Below are positions 1-8,612 of a stretch of 64,000 nucleotides of DNA, one piece after another. The notes below the pieces were generated by a model that saw only the letters and a program-made list of their open reading frames with translations, made no database searches and was not told where the DNA came from. Positions within the stretch are counted from its first letter, which is position 1. Each line of letters begins with the position of its first letter. The stretch is taken from positions 744,001-808,000 of the forward strand of contig NZ_FNUJ01000002.1 of NCBI RefSeq assembly GCF_900107925.1, read 5' to 3'. The translations under genes and the position numbers were made by a program. This stretch comes from Amycolatopsis pretoriensis (lineage in GTDB: Bacteria > Actinomycetota > Actinomycetes > Mycobacteriales > Pseudonocardiaceae).

Positions 1-135
1 TGCGATCTCGAGCACCGCCAGCGAGTCGTAGCCGAGTTCGGCCATGTCGACGTCCAGGATGTCGCCGTCGAGGTCGACGGACTCGTCGGTTCCGCACGTG
101 CGCAGGACCTGTTTGAGATCTTCGACTGTGAGCAC
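1..135 (-). CDS. Type II PKS acyl carrier protein (partial, runs off left edge)
   Basis: Acyl carrier protein of an aromatic polyketide synthase; it would carry the growing poly-beta-ketone on a phosphopantetheine arm. Only the first 45 residues are in the window. The attachment site is visible as ELGYDSLAVLEIA, with Ser38 as the modified residue. The GTG start is chosen because an AGGAGGAGAAC ribosome binding site sits directly upstream. It begins 24 nt after the chain length factor stop, so KS-alpha, chain length factor and ACP form a standard minimal PKS in one operon. Nothing can be said about the missing C-terminal half. Confidence 0.93.
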   Translation of the reverse strand, partial: MLTVEDLKQVLRTCGTDESVDLDGDILDVDMAELGYDSLAVLEIA

Positions 136-159
136 GTTCTCCTCCTTCGTGGTCAGGGA

Positions 160-1362
160 TCAGCGGGTGAGCACGAGCGCCGAGTTGAAGCCGCCGAAGC
201 CCCTCGCCAGCACCAGCGCGGTTCGCACGTCCGCGGGCCGGGGTTCGAGGACCAGGTCGAGCTCGTAGGCGGGTTCGGTGACGCCGACCGTCGGCGGCAG
301 GACGCCGTCGCGCATGGCCAGCAGCACGCAGGCGACGTCCAGGGGCGCGCCGCCCGCGGCCAGCCGCCCGGTCATCGTCTTCGGCACCGTGACCGGCACC
401 CCGCGGGCGCCGAACACCCCGGCCAGTGCCGCGGCTTCCTCGGCGTCGCGCTCGCGCGTCCCCGCGCCGTCGGCGAACACGACGTCCACATCGGACGGTC
501 GCAGGCCCGCGTCCGCCAGCGCGCCGGTGATCGCGCGGAGCAGCCCGCCGGGGCGGCCGGAGCCCGGCCGGGGATCGAACGTCGCCGCGTACCCCGCGAC
601 TCGTCCGTACACTTCGGACACTCCGCGGGCGCGGGCGGAGCTCTCGTCCTCCAGCACGAGGATCGCGCCGCCCTCGCCCGGCACGTGGCCGGAGGCCCGC
701 GCGTCGAACGGCAGGTACTCGCCGCGGGTGAACTGCCCGCCGGCGCTCTGGCACACCAGCGCGTACGGCGACAGCGCCGCCTCGGTGCCGCCGGTGACCA
801 CGGCCTTGGTGCCGGTGCGCAGCACCCGCCGGCTCTGCGCGAGCGCGTCCAGGCCGCCCGCCTGCTCGGCGACGACGACCCCGTTGGGACCGCGCATGCC
901 GTGCCGGATGGACAGCTGGCCGGTGGTCGCCGCGTAGAACCAGGCGATCGACTGGTACACCGACACGTATTCCGGTCCGGCGCTCCACAGCCGCTCGATC
1001 TCCCGCTGGCCGAACTCGTTGCCCCCAGACGAACTGGCGGTGATCACGGCGAGGTCGTAGTCGTCGAAGTCCCGCTCGCCGCCGGGGCCGATGCCCGCGT
1101 CCCGCAGTGCTTCCTCGGTCGCGGTCATGGCGAGCCGGGTCCAGCGGTCGGTCTGCACGGTGATCCGGTTCGGCAGGGAGTCCGCCTCGCCGGGCACCGC
1201 GCCGACGTGCGAGACGGGGTAGCCCGTGGCGTCGAACCGGGTCACCGGCGCGAGCCCGCTCCGCCCGGCCAGCACGTTCGCCCAGAAGTCCTCGACGCCG
1301 ACGCCGTTGGGCGCGACCACCCCGATCCCGGTGATCACCGGGGCGGCCACCGCCGTGGTCAC
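160..1362 (-). CDS. Type II PKS chain length factor (KS-beta)
   Basis: Partner subunit of the ketosynthase heterodimer; in this family it decarboxylates malonyl-ACP and sets the polyketide chain length. The 400-residue protein has the ketosynthase fold, but the active-site Cys is replaced by Gln in [14 protein letters not shown], the hallmark of a chain length factor. Length matches the family (about 400-415). The GTG start at 1362 overlaps the KS-alpha stop as GTGA, indicating translational coupling and 1:1 synthesis of the dimer. The actual chain length cannot be read from the sequence by eye. Confidence 0.95.
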   Translation of the reverse strand: MTTAVAAPVITGIGVVAPNGVGVEDFWANVLAGRSGLAPVTRFDATGYPVSHVGAVPGEADSLPNRITVQTDRWTRLAMTATEEALRDAGIGPGGERDFDDYDLAVITASSSGGNEFGQREIERLWSAGPEYVSVYQSIAWFYAATTGQLSIRHGMRGPNGVVVAEQAGGLDALAQSRRVLRTGTKAVVTGGTEAALSPYALVCQSAGGQFTRGEYLPFDARASGHVPGEGGAILVLEDESSARARGVSEVYGRVAGYAATFDPRPGSGRPGGLLRAITGALADAGLRPSDVDVVFADGAGTRERDAEEAAALAGVFGARGVPVTVPKTMTGRLAAGGAPLDVACVLLAMRDGVLPPTVGVTEPAYELDLVLEPRPADVRTALVLARGFGGFNSALVLTR

Positions 1363-2618
1363 ACCGGCTCCCGGGTCAGGACGACGGCCGTCTGGAACCC
1401 GCCGAAGCCGCTGCCGACGGAGAGCACGGTGTCCAGCCCGGTCTCCCGGGCGACGTTCGGCACGTAGTCGAGATCGCACTCCGGGTCGCGCTCGTGCAGG
1501 TTCGCCGTCGGCGGCACGACCTGGTGCTCCAGCGCCAGTGCGCAGGCCGCGACCTCCAGCGAGCCGATCGCGCCGAGCGAGTGCCCGACCATCGACTTGA
1601 TCGAGCTGACCGGCACGCGGTAGGCGTGCGCGCCAAGGCTGCGTTTGACCGCGGCGGTCTCGTGCCGGTCGTTCTGCTTGGTGCCCGAACCGTGGGCGTT
1701 GACGTAGCCGACGCGGTCGCCGGGCAGGCCGGCCCGGCGAAGAGCGACGTCGATGGCCTCGGCCAGCTCGCGGCCGTCGGGTTTCAGCCCCGTCATGTGG
1801 TAGGCGTTCGCCCTGGTCGCGAAGCCGGAGACCGCGCAGTAGACGTGCGCGCCGCGCCGCCGGGCGCTCTCGGCCTCCTCGACGACGAAGACCGCGGCAC
1901 CTTCGCCGAGCACGAACCCGTTGCGCGTGCGGTCGAACGGCCGGGACGCGCGCGCGGCGTCGTCGTTGTCGGGGGACGTGGCCTTGATCGCGTCGAAGCA
2001 GGCGACGGTGATCGGCGAGATCGGCGCGTCGGTGGCGCCGGCGAGCATGACGTCGGCCTCGCCGGACTCGATGAGCCCGGCGGCGTGGCCGATCGCGTCG
2101 AGACCGGAGGTGCAGCCGGTGGAGATCGTGGCGACCGGGCCCTGCGCACCGCAGCGCCAAGCGACTTCGGCCGCGAAACTGCTCGGGACGAGGTACTCGT
2201 ACAGCTGCGGGGCGGCCTTGGCGGGGTCGACCACCCAGTCGCGGGCCCCCGCCGAGACGGTGAGGTACTCGTTCTCCAGCCCGATGGTGGCGCCGACGGC
2301 GCTGCCGATCGTGACGCCGAGCCGGTACGGATCGAGCTCACCGGGGTCCAGGCCGCTGTCGACCACGGCTTCGTCCGCGCAGACGAGCGCGAACTGCGCC
2401 GCGCGGTCGAGGCGCCCGGACTCCTCGGCGGTCAGGCCGTTGAGCTCGCCTTCGAAGTCGCACTCGGCCGCGATGCGCGAGCGGAACCCGGACGCGTCGA
2501 AGGTCGAGATCGGCCGGGTCGCGGTGCGGCCTTCGGTGAGCAACGCCCAGAAGGCCTTGGTGCCGATACCGCCCGGGGCGACGACGCCGATGCCGGTGAT
2601 GACCGCGGTCCTCGTCAC
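1359..2618 (-). CDS. Type II PKS ketosynthase alpha subunit
   Basis: Condensing subunit of the minimal aromatic PKS, 419 residues. The catalytic Cys lies in [12 protein letters not shown], and the two active-site His residues are in [15 protein letters not shown] and [12 protein letters not shown]. The N-terminal [15 protein letters not shown] is typical of KS-alpha. The GTG start at 2618 overlaps the cupin stop (GTGA) and its own stop overlaps the chain length factor start, so the order cyclase, cupin, KS-alpha, chain length factor, ACP is one coupled operon. Confidently assigned by motif and pairing; the product class is inferred from the accompanying cyclases. Confidence 0.96.
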   Translation of the reverse strand: MTRTAVITGIGVVAPGGIGTKAFWALLTEGRTATRPISTFDASGFRSRIAAECDFEGELNGLTAEESGRLDRAAQFALVCADEAVVDSGLDPGELDPYRLGVTIGSAVGATIGLENEYLTVSAGARDWVVDPAKAAPQLYEYLVPSSFAAEVAWRCGAQGPVATISTGCTSGLDAIGHAAGLIESGEADVMLAGATDAPISPITVACFDAIKATSPDNDDAARASRPFDRTRNGFVLGEGAAVFVVEEAESARRRGAHVYCAVSGFATRANAYHMTGLKPDGRELAEAIDVALRRAGLPGDRVGYVNAHGSGTKQNDRHETAAVKRSLGAHAYRVPVSSIKSMVGHSLGAIGSLEVAACALALEHQVVPPTANLHERDPECDLDYVPNVARETGLDTVLSVGSGFGGFQTAVVLTREPV

Positions 2619-3034
2619 GGTGCCCCCACGGCCGGCTGGGCCTCGGCGGGCGCCGGCAGCTCCTCGGTGTCGACGTGGCCGAGCTCCGGGCGCGGGGCCA
2701 GCGGGCACAGGTGGAACACCGCCTCGGCGGGGTCGCCGGTGTGGTTCTCCACCCGGTGCCGGGCGTTCTTCGGCACGACGAGTCCTTCACCCTCGTACAG
2801 GACGTAGGACGCGCCGTCGACGCGGGCGGTCAGCTCGCCGCGCGTGACGTAGAGGAACTCCTCGGAGTAGGGGTGGTAGTGCTCCGACACGAACTCACCC
2901 GGCTGCAGGGTCAGCACCCCGAGGAAGCCCGTCGTGGCTCCGGCGGTCTTGGGCCCGAGGACGACCCGCAGCTCGCCGCCGCGGCGGCGGTTGGGCTCGG
3001 CGTCGGCGTAGGAGGCGATCTTCAGCTCCCCCAT
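2615..3034 (-). CDS. TcmJ-type cupin polyketide cyclase/accessory protein
   Basis: Small single-domain cupin of 139 residues, a type found in tetracenomycin and pentangular polyphenol clusters where it assists folding and cyclisation of the nascent chain. The motif [16 protein letters not shown] near the N-terminus and the ending [10 protein letters not shown] are typical of TcmJ-like proteins. Metal-binding residues are seen in [13 protein letters not shown] (two His and a Glu) and NARHRVENH. The ATG at 3034 overlaps the upstream cyclase stop (TGATG) and its stop overlaps the KS-alpha GTG, so it is co-translated with the minimal PKS. Its exact catalytic role in the family is not fully settled. 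Confidence 0.88.
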   Translation of the reverse strand: MGELKIASYADAEPNRRRGGELRVVLGPKTAGATTGFLGVLTLQPGEFVSEHYHPYSEEFLYVTRGELTARVDGASYVLYEGEGLVVPKNARHRVENHTGDPAEAVFHLCPLAPRPELGHVDTEELPAPAEAQPAVGAP

Positions 3035-3357
3035 CAGACGGCCCGCCAGCTGTAGAAGCGGTGCGCCATCGCGTCGGCCGGACCGCGCCAGGTCCGCGGG
3101 TCGTACGGCGTGATGAACTCGTCGAGCTTCGTGTTGATGTCGGTCCACAAAGGACTCTTGCGCGCCTCGGCGAGCCCCTCGGCCAGCGGCCGTTCGGCTT
3201 CGATGAGGTGGAAGTACAAGCCCTGGTAGGAGAACAACGACCGCGCCGTCACACCCACCGTCGCGGGGAGTTCACCGGCGTCGGACTCGCCGAATATCCC
3301 GGCCACCGATTCCGCCGAATCCGGATTCATGCGTGCCACGATGAGTGTGCGTTCCAC
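3034..3357 (-). CDS. TcmI-family polyketide cyclase
   Basis: Small cyclase of 107 residues in the TcmI family (ferredoxin-like fold), which closes a late ring of tetracyclic or pentangular aromatic polyketides. Recognised from VERTLIVARMNP at the start, GLYFHLIEAE in the middle and RFYSW at the end. GTG at 3357 is preferred over an ATG 69 bases upstream because it gives the family length (about 107-109) and has GGGAAGGG eight to nine bases before it. It is the first gene of the minimal PKS operon and lies just downstream of a SARP-like promoter. Presence of both TcmI- and TcmJ-type proteins suggests four or more fused rings. Confidence 0.88.
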   Translation of the reverse strand: MERTLIVARMNPDSAESVAGIFGESDAGELPATVGVTARSLFSYQGLYFHLIEAERPLAEGLAEARKSPLWTDINTKLDEFITPYDPRTWRGPADAMAHRFYSWRAV

Positions 3358-3409
3358 CCGTGCCGCCCTTCCCTGAAGCGAGATCCCGATGTTTTTCGCG
3401 GGCAGGACG

Positions 3410-3452
3410 ATGTTCGGCGACCGCATTCGAGAACGGTTCGAATACCGGTCGC
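3410..3452 (-). promoter_or_regulatory. SARP-type promoter for the minimal PKS operon
   Basis: Read on the minus strand, heptamers TCGAACC (3441-3435) and TCGAATG (3430-3424) start 11 bp apart, with a weaker GCGACCG one period further upstream (3452-3446). Eight bases after the last heptamer comes GAACAT (3415-3410), a possible -10 box. This spacing is the arrangement known for SARP activators such as ActII-ORF4 and DnrI. Transcription would start near 3403, about 45 bases before the cyclase GTG. Confidence 0.6.
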
Positions 3453-3474
3453 ACTTTCTTTCGGGTGGCCGCTC

Positions 3475-4029
3475 CTAATGCGCGGTGACCGGTTCGCCCC
3501 GCATCGTGGCGAGCACGCGGCGCAGCCACTCCAGCTCGGCGTGCCCGACCGCGCACAGGTAGTCCAGCTCCATGACCCGCTTGTACTCCAGGTGCGGCCC
3601 GGCCGCGGCCAGCTGGGCGGCGTACTCGGCCAGCCGGCCCTCGAGCCGGATCCGCCGCTCCCGCAGCGCCTCGACCTGCAGGTCGGCGTCGAGGTTCCCG
3701 AGCAGCGACAACGCCGCTCCGAAGGCCGGGATCTCCTCCGGCGTGGTGACCAGGCGCGAGAGCTGGGTGACCATCTCCTCGGAGCCGTCGGGGGTGATGC
3801 GGTACACCGTCCGCTCCGGACGACGTCCCTCGCGGGTCGTCTCGACCGGCTCGATCAGCCCGTCGGCCTGCAGCCGCTCGATGGCGCGGTAGATGCTGCG
3901 CGGCAGCCCCGGGATGATGTTGTCCTTGTGCCGCTGGCGGACCAGCCGCAGCATCTCGTACGGGTGCCGGTCACCCTCGTTGAGAAAACACAGCACGGTC
4001 AATGCGGCGAAATCCCGGGGACGGCTCAT
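3475..4029 (-). CDS. PadR-family transcriptional regulator
   Basis: Winged-helix regulator of 184 residues. The N-terminal half (RDFAALTVLCFLNEGDRHPYE, then GLPRSIYRAIERLQADGL) is the PadR DNA-binding domain, and the C-terminal half is the helical dimerisation region (LEGRLAEYAAQL). The ATG at 4029 is preferred over a Met 16 codons upstream because AAAGG precedes it and the MSRPRDF start fits the family. It sits between the minimal PKS operon and the exporter, a common position for a local repressor responding to the pathway product. That role is inferred; no clear operator was identified. Confidence 0.88.
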   Translation of the reverse strand: MSRPRDFAALTVLCFLNEGDRHPYEMLRLVRQRHKDNIIPGLPRSIYRAIERLQADGLIEPVETTREGRRPERTVYRITPDGSEEMVTQLSRLVTTPEEIPAFGAALSLLGNLDADLQVEALRERRIRLEGRLAEYAAQLAAAGPHLEYKRVMELDYLCAVGHAELEWLRRVLATMRGEPVTAH

Positions 4030-4107
4030 GGCACAACCTTTCCGACGTATTTCGTTCCGCACTATTTCTCCGTCCATGTTTTCAGATCACGGGAAGTGCG
4101 GCAATGA

Positions 4108-4144
4108 GAGAAGCGCCGATTCCCGGCGGGAATCGGCGCTTCTC
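4108..4144. terminator. Hairpin terminator after the POT transporter
   Basis: Perfect 17-bp inverted repeat (4108-4124 pairing with 4128-4144) with a 3-base loop, just after the transporter stop and before the PadR start region. It lacks a long U tract, as usual in actinomycetes. Confidence 0.8.
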
Positions 4145-4154
4145 GAGTGAGAGT

Positions 4155-5633
4155 TCAGCGGGCCGCGACGGCCACGACGGGCGGCACCGGGGTTTCCGGG
4201 GCGGGCACGGCGAGCCGGGTGGTCAGCGACCGCCGGGCGAGCACGAGCGCGAGCCCGGAACCGAGGCCGGCGCCCGCCAGCACGAGGTAGTACACCGGCC
4301 GCGGGAGCACGTCCGCGAGGTGCACGATCTGGCTGCCGATGCCGGCCCCGAAGGCCGAGCACATCCAGTACAGCCCCATCGTGCGCCCGGCGAAGGTCGA
4401 CGGCGCGACGTCCACCGACGCGCTGAGGCCGACCGGCGCGAGCACCACCTCGCCGAGGGCGAGCAGCAGGTAGACCAGGATCAGCCACCAGGGTGAGACC
4501 AGGCCGTCGACGGCGAACCCCGACGCGGCGCTCATCAGCAGCATCGACCCCGCCGCGGCGGCCAGCCCGGCCGCGATCTTGACCGGGAGCGAGATGCGCT
4601 CACCGACGCGGGTCCACAGCGCCGCGAGCGCCGGCGCCAGCAGGAGCATGAACAACGGGGTCGCGGAGGCGAACCAGCCGGCCGGGATCGTGAACCCGCC
4701 GAGCCGCCGGTCGGTCGAGTGCGCGGCGAACAGGCTGAGCAGGGAGTTGCCCTGGATGACGAACATCCAGAACAACGCGGTCGAGGCGAGCACCCAGCCG
4801 AACGCCGACACCCGGCGCCGCTGCGGGACGCTCAGCGCGGGGCTGCGCCGCAGGATCAGGAAGTAGGCCACCGGGGCGAGCAGGGAAAGCAGGCCCATGG
4901 CGATCACCACGTGCATCAGGGTGAAGGAGCCGGCCAGCACGTCGGCGGCCGCCAGCGCCGCGACGACGATCGTGGACACCCCGGCGATCAGCGCGGCCTT
5001 GCGGCGTTCGGCGGCCGACGCGGGATGTCCGGGCTCGCGTCCCAGGTCGCCGAACGACCGGCTGCCCAGCAGGAACTGCACCACCCCGAAGGTCATGCCG
5101 ACCCCGGCGGCCGCGAACCCGAGGTGCCAGTTGATCGTCTCCCCCAGGAACCCGGTCACCAGCGGCGCGACGAGCGCGGACAGCTGGATGCTGACGTAGA
5201 ACAGCGAGAGCGTGGACTCGCGCTGCGCGCTCTGGCCGGGGCCGTGGAACCGGCCGAGCAGCGCGAGCATGTTCGGTTTGAGGAGCCCGGTGCCCGCGGC
5301 GATCAGCCCGAGGCCGACCCAAGTCGCGGCGGCGGCCGGGACGAGCATGGTGAAGTGCCCGAGCGCGATGCCCGAGCCGCCGATCACGACCGCCCGGCGC
5401 TCGCCGAGCACGCGGTCGCCGAGCCAGCCGCCGGGCATGGCGGCCATGAAGACGAGACCGACGTACGCGCCGAAGAGCGCGGCCGCGGTACCCATCGGCA
5501 GGCCGAGCCCGCCGCTCGCGGGAGACGCGGCGGCGTAGAGCGCGAGGATCGCGATCATGCCGAAGAAGCTGAAGCGCTCCCACATATCCGTGAGGAACAA
5601 CGTGACGAACCAGCGTGGGCGACCTAGGACCAT
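4155..5633 (-). CDS. POT/PTR2-type MFS transporter
   Basis: Integral membrane transporter of about 492 residues with some 12-14 hydrophobic segments. The N-terminal signature LFLTDMWERFSFFGMIAIL matches the POT (proton-dependent oligopeptide transporter) subfamily. In this context it probably exports the polyketide, although POT proteins usually import peptides. Two starts are possible, ATG 5645 and ATG 5633. The second is preferred: neither has a ribosome binding site, and the SARP-like promoter just upstream predicts a transcript starting at or next to the A of ATG 5633, a leaderless mRNA. Stop at 4155 is followed by a strong hairpin. Confidence 0.85.
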   Translation of the reverse strand: MVLGRPRWFVTLFLTDMWERFSFFGMIAILALYAAASPASGGLGLPMGTAAALFGAYVGLVFMAAMPGGWLGDRVLGERRAVVIGGSGIALGHFTMLVPAAAATWVGLGLIAAGTGLLKPNMLALLGRFHGPGQSAQRESTLSLFYVSIQLSALVAPLVTGFLGETINWHLGFAAAGVGMTFGVVQFLLGSRSFGDLGREPGHPASAAERRKAALIAGVSTIVVAALAAADVLAGSFTLMHVVIAMGLLSLLAPVAYFLILRRSPALSVPQRRRVSAFGWVLASTALFWMFVIQGNSLLSLFAAHSTDRRLGGFTIPAGWFASATPLFMLLLAPALAALWTRVGERISLPVKIAAGLAAAAGSMLLMSAASGFAVDGLVSPWWLILVYLLLALGEVVLAPVGLSASVDVAPSTFAGRTMGLYWMCSAFGAGIGSQIVHLADVLPRPVYYLVLAGAGLGSGLALVLARRSLTTRLAVPAPETPVPPVVAVAAR

Positions 5634-5640
5634 GGCGGAG

Positions 5641-5683
5641 AGCATGCGGCGGCCGCTTCGAGCGCGGCTGGAGAAGGACTCGC
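5641..5683 (-). promoter_or_regulatory. SARP-type promoter with three heptamers, driving the transporter
   Basis: On the minus strand GCGAGTC (5683-5677), TCCAGCC (5672-5666) and TCGAAGC (5661-5655) repeat with exact 11-bp periodicity. Eight bases later is CATGCT (5646-5641), a plausible -10. The predicted transcription start falls at about 5634, at the ATG of the transporter. Confidence 0.6.
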
Positions 5684-5691
5684 GGCCTCGC

Positions 5692-5852
5692 GCGCGCGGC
5701 CGGCCACGCGCGCGAGGCTCACGGCCGGCCCGGCGCGGGCCCCAGGCCGGACGTCATGAACGGGTCTTTCCTCGCGCCGGACGCGCTGAAAGGGTCGTTC
5801 ATGACGTCCGCGCCGTGCGCGCCGTGCGCGCGGCCGGCCACGCGCGCGAGGC
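5692..5852. repeat. Intergenic repeat block between divergent transporter and methyltransferase genes
   Basis: A 27-base GC-rich unit containing CGGCCGGCCACGCG occurs at 5692-5718 and again at 5826-5852. Each copy can fold on itself (CGCGCG arms around a CGGCCGGCC core). Between them is an imperfect inverted repeat, arms 5750-5770 and 5788-5808, built on GACGTCATGAACG. The block has no coding signal. Similar TCATGAACG-type hairpins are, from memory, common between Amycolatopsis genes. Confidence 0.6.
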
Positions 5853-5881
5853 CGGCGGCAGGACTCGTCCGGCACGCGGAC

Positions 5882-5913
5882 CCGAGTCTTTTTCGAGCGC
5901 CCGGTGGTGTCCT
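5882..5913 (+). promoter_or_regulatory. SARP-type promoter for the methyltransferase-hydroxylase operon
   Basis: CCGAGTC (5882-5888) and TCGAGCG (5893-5899) start exactly 11 bp apart; the second is the consensus SARP heptamer. Eight bases later TGTCCT (5908-5913) could serve as a weak -10. The methyltransferase GTG follows at 5943 with AAAGGAG before it. Confidence 0.6.
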
Positions 5914-5942
5914 TCCCGGCGACGCCTCGAAAGGAGACCGAT

Positions 5943-6959
5943 GTGAGCGGTCCGTCCACTTTGAACGACATCAACCGGCTGGGTATCGCGTTCGCCGAAG
6001 CGAAGGTCGTGCTGGCCGCCGTCGAGCTCGGCCTCTTCACCCGGCTGGCCGCCGGTCCCGCGACCCAGGACGAGCTGTGCGCCGAGCTCGGGCTGCACCC
6101 CCGCGCCGCCCGCGACTTCCTGACCGTGCTGACCTGCACCGGTCTCGTGCACCACGAGGACGGGAAGTACACCGGCAGCCCGGCCGCCGACACCTACCTC
6201 GACAAGACCAAGCCGACCTACGGCGGCGCGTTCCTCGAGCGCGCGAACCGGATGATGTACCCGGCGTGGGAGAACCTCTCGGGGCTGCTGCGCACCGGCG
6301 AACCGCAGCTGGCCGGCCGCGAAGACCAGGCCGTTGCCTTCGAGAAGATGATGGGCAACCCCGACCACCTGCGGAACTTCCTGCGGATGATGGACGCCGT
6401 TTCCGGGCCGCTGGCGCCGGAACTGGCCACGAAGTTCGACTGGACCGCCCACCGCACGGTGCTCGACGTCGGCGGCGCGCGCGGCAACCTGCTCGCGCAG
6501 GTGCTCAAGGCCCACCCGCACCTGACCGGGACGGTGTTCGACCTGCCCCCGATCGGCCCCATGTTCGACGAGCACATCGCGGGCTTCGGGCTGACCGACC
6601 GGGCGCGGTTCGCCGGCGGCGACGCGTTCACCACCGAACTGCCCGCGGCCGACGTCGTCGTCACCGGGCACGTCCTGCACGACTGGGGCCCCGCCGAGCG
6701 GATCGAACTGGTGAAACGGATGGCGCGGGCCGTGAACCCGGGCGGGGCGCTGCTGATCTACGACATGCTGCTGGAACCGGCGTCGTCCGACCCGTGGAAC
6801 ACGCTGATCAGCCTCAACATGCAGCTGCTCTCGCCCGGCGGGTCCGAGTACACCCTCGCCGAGTGCGAGGAGTACCTGGCCGCGGCCGGGCTGTCCGATG
6901 TGGACACCGTGCGCCTCGGCGACCACGACACCCTCGTCATCGCCCGGAAGCCCGCATGA
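5943..6959 (+). CDS. SAM-dependent O-methyltransferase
   Basis: Small-molecule O-methyltransferase of 338 residues in the TcmO/DnrK-like (Methyltransferase_2) family, expected to methylate a phenolic hydroxyl of the aromatic polyketide. The N-terminal dimerisation winged helix runs to about residue 100 (ELGLFTRLAAG, LGLHPRAARDFL). The SAM site follows as VLDVGGARGNLL, and GHVLHDWG and NPGGALLIYD are further family motifs. GTG 5943 is chosen because AAAGGAGACC precedes it and an in-frame ATG 39 bases upstream has none. Its stop overlaps the ATG of the next gene (ATGA), so methylation and hydroxylation enzymes are coupled. Confidence 0.92.
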   Translation: MSGPSTLNDINRLGIAFAEAKVVLAAVELGLFTRLAAGPATQDELCAELGLHPRAARDFLTVLTCTGLVHHEDGKYTGSPAADTYLDKTKPTYGGAFLERANRMMYPAWENLSGLLRTGEPQLAGREDQAVAFEKMMGNPDHLRNFLRMMDAVSGPLAPELATKFDWTAHRTVLDVGGARGNLLAQVLKAHPHLTGTVFDLPPIGPMFDEHIAGFGLTDRARFAGGDAFTTELPAADVVVTGHVLHDWGPAERIELVKRMARAVNPGGALLIYDMLLEPASSDPWNTLISLNMQLLSPGGSEYTLAECEEYLAAAGLSDVDTVRLGDHDTLVIARKPA

Positions 6960-8545
6960 GCACCACCCGGGTGCCCGTCCTCGTCGTCGGCGGCGGCCCG
7001 GTCGGCCTGTCCACCGCGCTGTTCCTGACCCGGCACGGCATCGCGCCGACCCTGGTGGAGCGCCGCGACTCCACGTCGTGGCTGCCCCGCGCACCGGGCA
7101 TCCAGGCCCGGACCCTCGAGATCTTCGCCGCGGCGGGCCTCGAGCAGGAGATCCGCGCGCTAGAGATGGGTGACTCCCACCCGTACTTCGAGGGCGGCAT
7201 CCTTCGCACCCCGACCCTGGCCGAGATCGGCACCGCCGAGGTCGTCGAGTCGCCGTCCCTCGACGGCGAGGAGATCAGCCCGCAGCGGGTGATGGGCTGC
7301 GGCCAGGACCGCTACGAGCGCGTGCTGGCCGAAAAGGCCCGCGCGGGCGGCGCGACGCTCGAGTTCGGCACCAAGCTCGTCTCCTTCACCGCCGGCGAGA
7401 ACGGCGTGACCGCCGAACTGGAGTCCGTCGCCGACGGCACGCGGCGGACGATCGAGGCCGACTACGTCGTCGCCGCCGACGGCGCGAGCAGCTTCGTCCG
7501 GCGCACGCTCGGGATCCCCCAGGAGGGGCGGGGCACGGTCTTCCACGCCCTGAGCATCTACTTCCGGGCCCCGCGCCTGGAAAGCGTCATGCACGACCGC
7601 AAGTTCATCCTGTGCTACGCCACCAAGGGCCCGACGGTGATGACGTTGTCCCGGCTGCACGGGTGCGACCCGTGGGCCGGCGCCGCGCTGTACGACCCGG
7701 CCGAGGAGTCCCCGGCCGACTTCACCGAGGAACGCTGCGTCCAGGTGGTGCGGGACGCCGCCGGGGTGCCCGACCTCGAGGTCGAGATCGTCGGCACCGT
7801 GCCGTGGGAGGGCGCCCAGCGGGTGGCCACCACGTTCCGGTCCGGGCGGGTGCTGCTCGCCGGGGACGCCGCGCACGTGCACCCGCCCGCGGGCGGGTTC
7901 GGCGCCAACACGGGCATCCACGACGCGCACAACCTGGCGTGGAAGCTCGCGGCCGTCCTGCGTGGCTGGGGCGGGGAGCGGCTGCTCGACAGCTACGACG
8001 CCGAGCGGCGTCCACTCGGGACGGCCATGGCGGACCAGGCGTTGCTGCGCAACCGGATCCGGCACGGCCACGCCTCGGAAGCCGACCGGGCGCGGATGGT
8101 CGACGACATCATCGTCACCCTCGGCTACCGGTACGCGTCGTCCGCGATCGCCGACCCGGACGACGGCCCGGTGCTCACGCCGCACCTGGAGCTGACCGGC
8201 CAGCCCGGCACCCGGGCCCCGCACGTGTGGCTCCGCCGGGACGGCGAGCGCGTTTCGACGGTCGAGCTGTTCTTCGGCTCGTACGTGCTGCTGGCCGGCC
8301 CCGAGGGCGAGAAGTGGCACGACGCGGCCACGGTGGTCGCCACCGAGACCGCGGTGCCGTTGCGCTCGTTCCGGATCGGCCGTGAGCTGGTGGAGGACGA
8401 GGGCGCCGACTGGGCGAAGGCCTACGGCGTCGCGGCGGACGGTGCGGTGCTGGTGCGGCCGGACGGGTTCGTCGCGTGGCGCACGACGGAGGCCGGGCAG
8501 GACCCGAAGGCGACCTTGCACGCGCTGCTGGAATCCCTGATCTGA
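6956..8545 (+). CDS. FAD-dependent aromatic polyketide hydroxylase
   Basis: Class A flavoprotein monooxygenase of 529 residues, of the RdmE/TcmG type that hydroxylates polycyclic aromatic polyketides using NAD(P)H and oxygen. It shows the N-terminal dinucleotide fold VLVVGGGPVGLSTALFL, the NAD(P)H/FAD motif around DYVVAADGASSFVR, and the FAD ribityl motif LLAGDAAHVHPPAGGFG followed by HDAHNLAWKL. The C-terminal 130 residues are the thioredoxin-like domain usual for this group. The start overlaps the methyltransferase stop (ATGA). A very stable hairpin follows the stop. Substrate position is unknown. Confidence 0.93.
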   Translation: MSTTRVPVLVVGGGPVGLSTALFLTRHGIAPTLVERRDSTSWLPRAPGIQARTLEIFAAAGLEQEIRALEMGDSHPYFEGGILRTPTLAEIGTAEVVESPSLDGEEISPQRVMGCGQDRYERVLAEKARAGGATLEFGTKLVSFTAGENGVTAELESVADGTRRTIEADYVVAADGASSFVRRTLGIPQEGRGTVFHALSIYFRAPRLESVMHDRKFILCYATKGPTVMTLSRLHGCDPWAGAALYDPAEESPADFTEERCVQVVRDAAGVPDLEVEIVGTVPWEGAQRVATTFRSGRVLLAGDAAHVHPPAGGFGANTGIHDAHNLAWKLAAVLRGWGGERLLDSYDAERRPLGTAMADQALLRNRIRHGHASEADRARMVDDIIVTLGYRYASSAIADPDDGPVLTPHLELTGQPGTRAPHVWLRRDGERVSTVELFFGSYVLLAGPEGEKWHDAATVVATETAVPLRSFRIGRELVEDEGADWAKAYGVAADGAVLVRPDGFVAWRTTEAGQDPKATLHALLESLI

Positions 8546-8561
8546 CCGTTCCCCCGATACG

Positions 8562-8607
8562 ACTGAAGCGCCTTCGCCGGGATCACCCCCGGCGAAGGCG
8601 CTTCAGT
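8562..8607. terminator. Bidirectional hairpin terminator between convergent hydroxylase genes
   Basis: Perfect 20-bp stem (8562-8581 with 8588-8607) and a 6-base loop between the stops of two convergent genes at 8545 and 8613. Confidence 0.88.
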
Positions 8608-8612
8608 CTATT

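Noticed and set aside
160-2160. 666-codon minus-strand open frame across both ketosynthase subunits
   Set aside because: Only its last 400 codons encode a protein family (chain length factor); the upstream part is an Arg-rich shadow of KS-alpha in another frame.
4108-4144. Possible regulatory riboswitch hairpin
   Set aside because: It lies after a stop codon and is a simple perfect stem with a tiny loop, better explained as a terminator.
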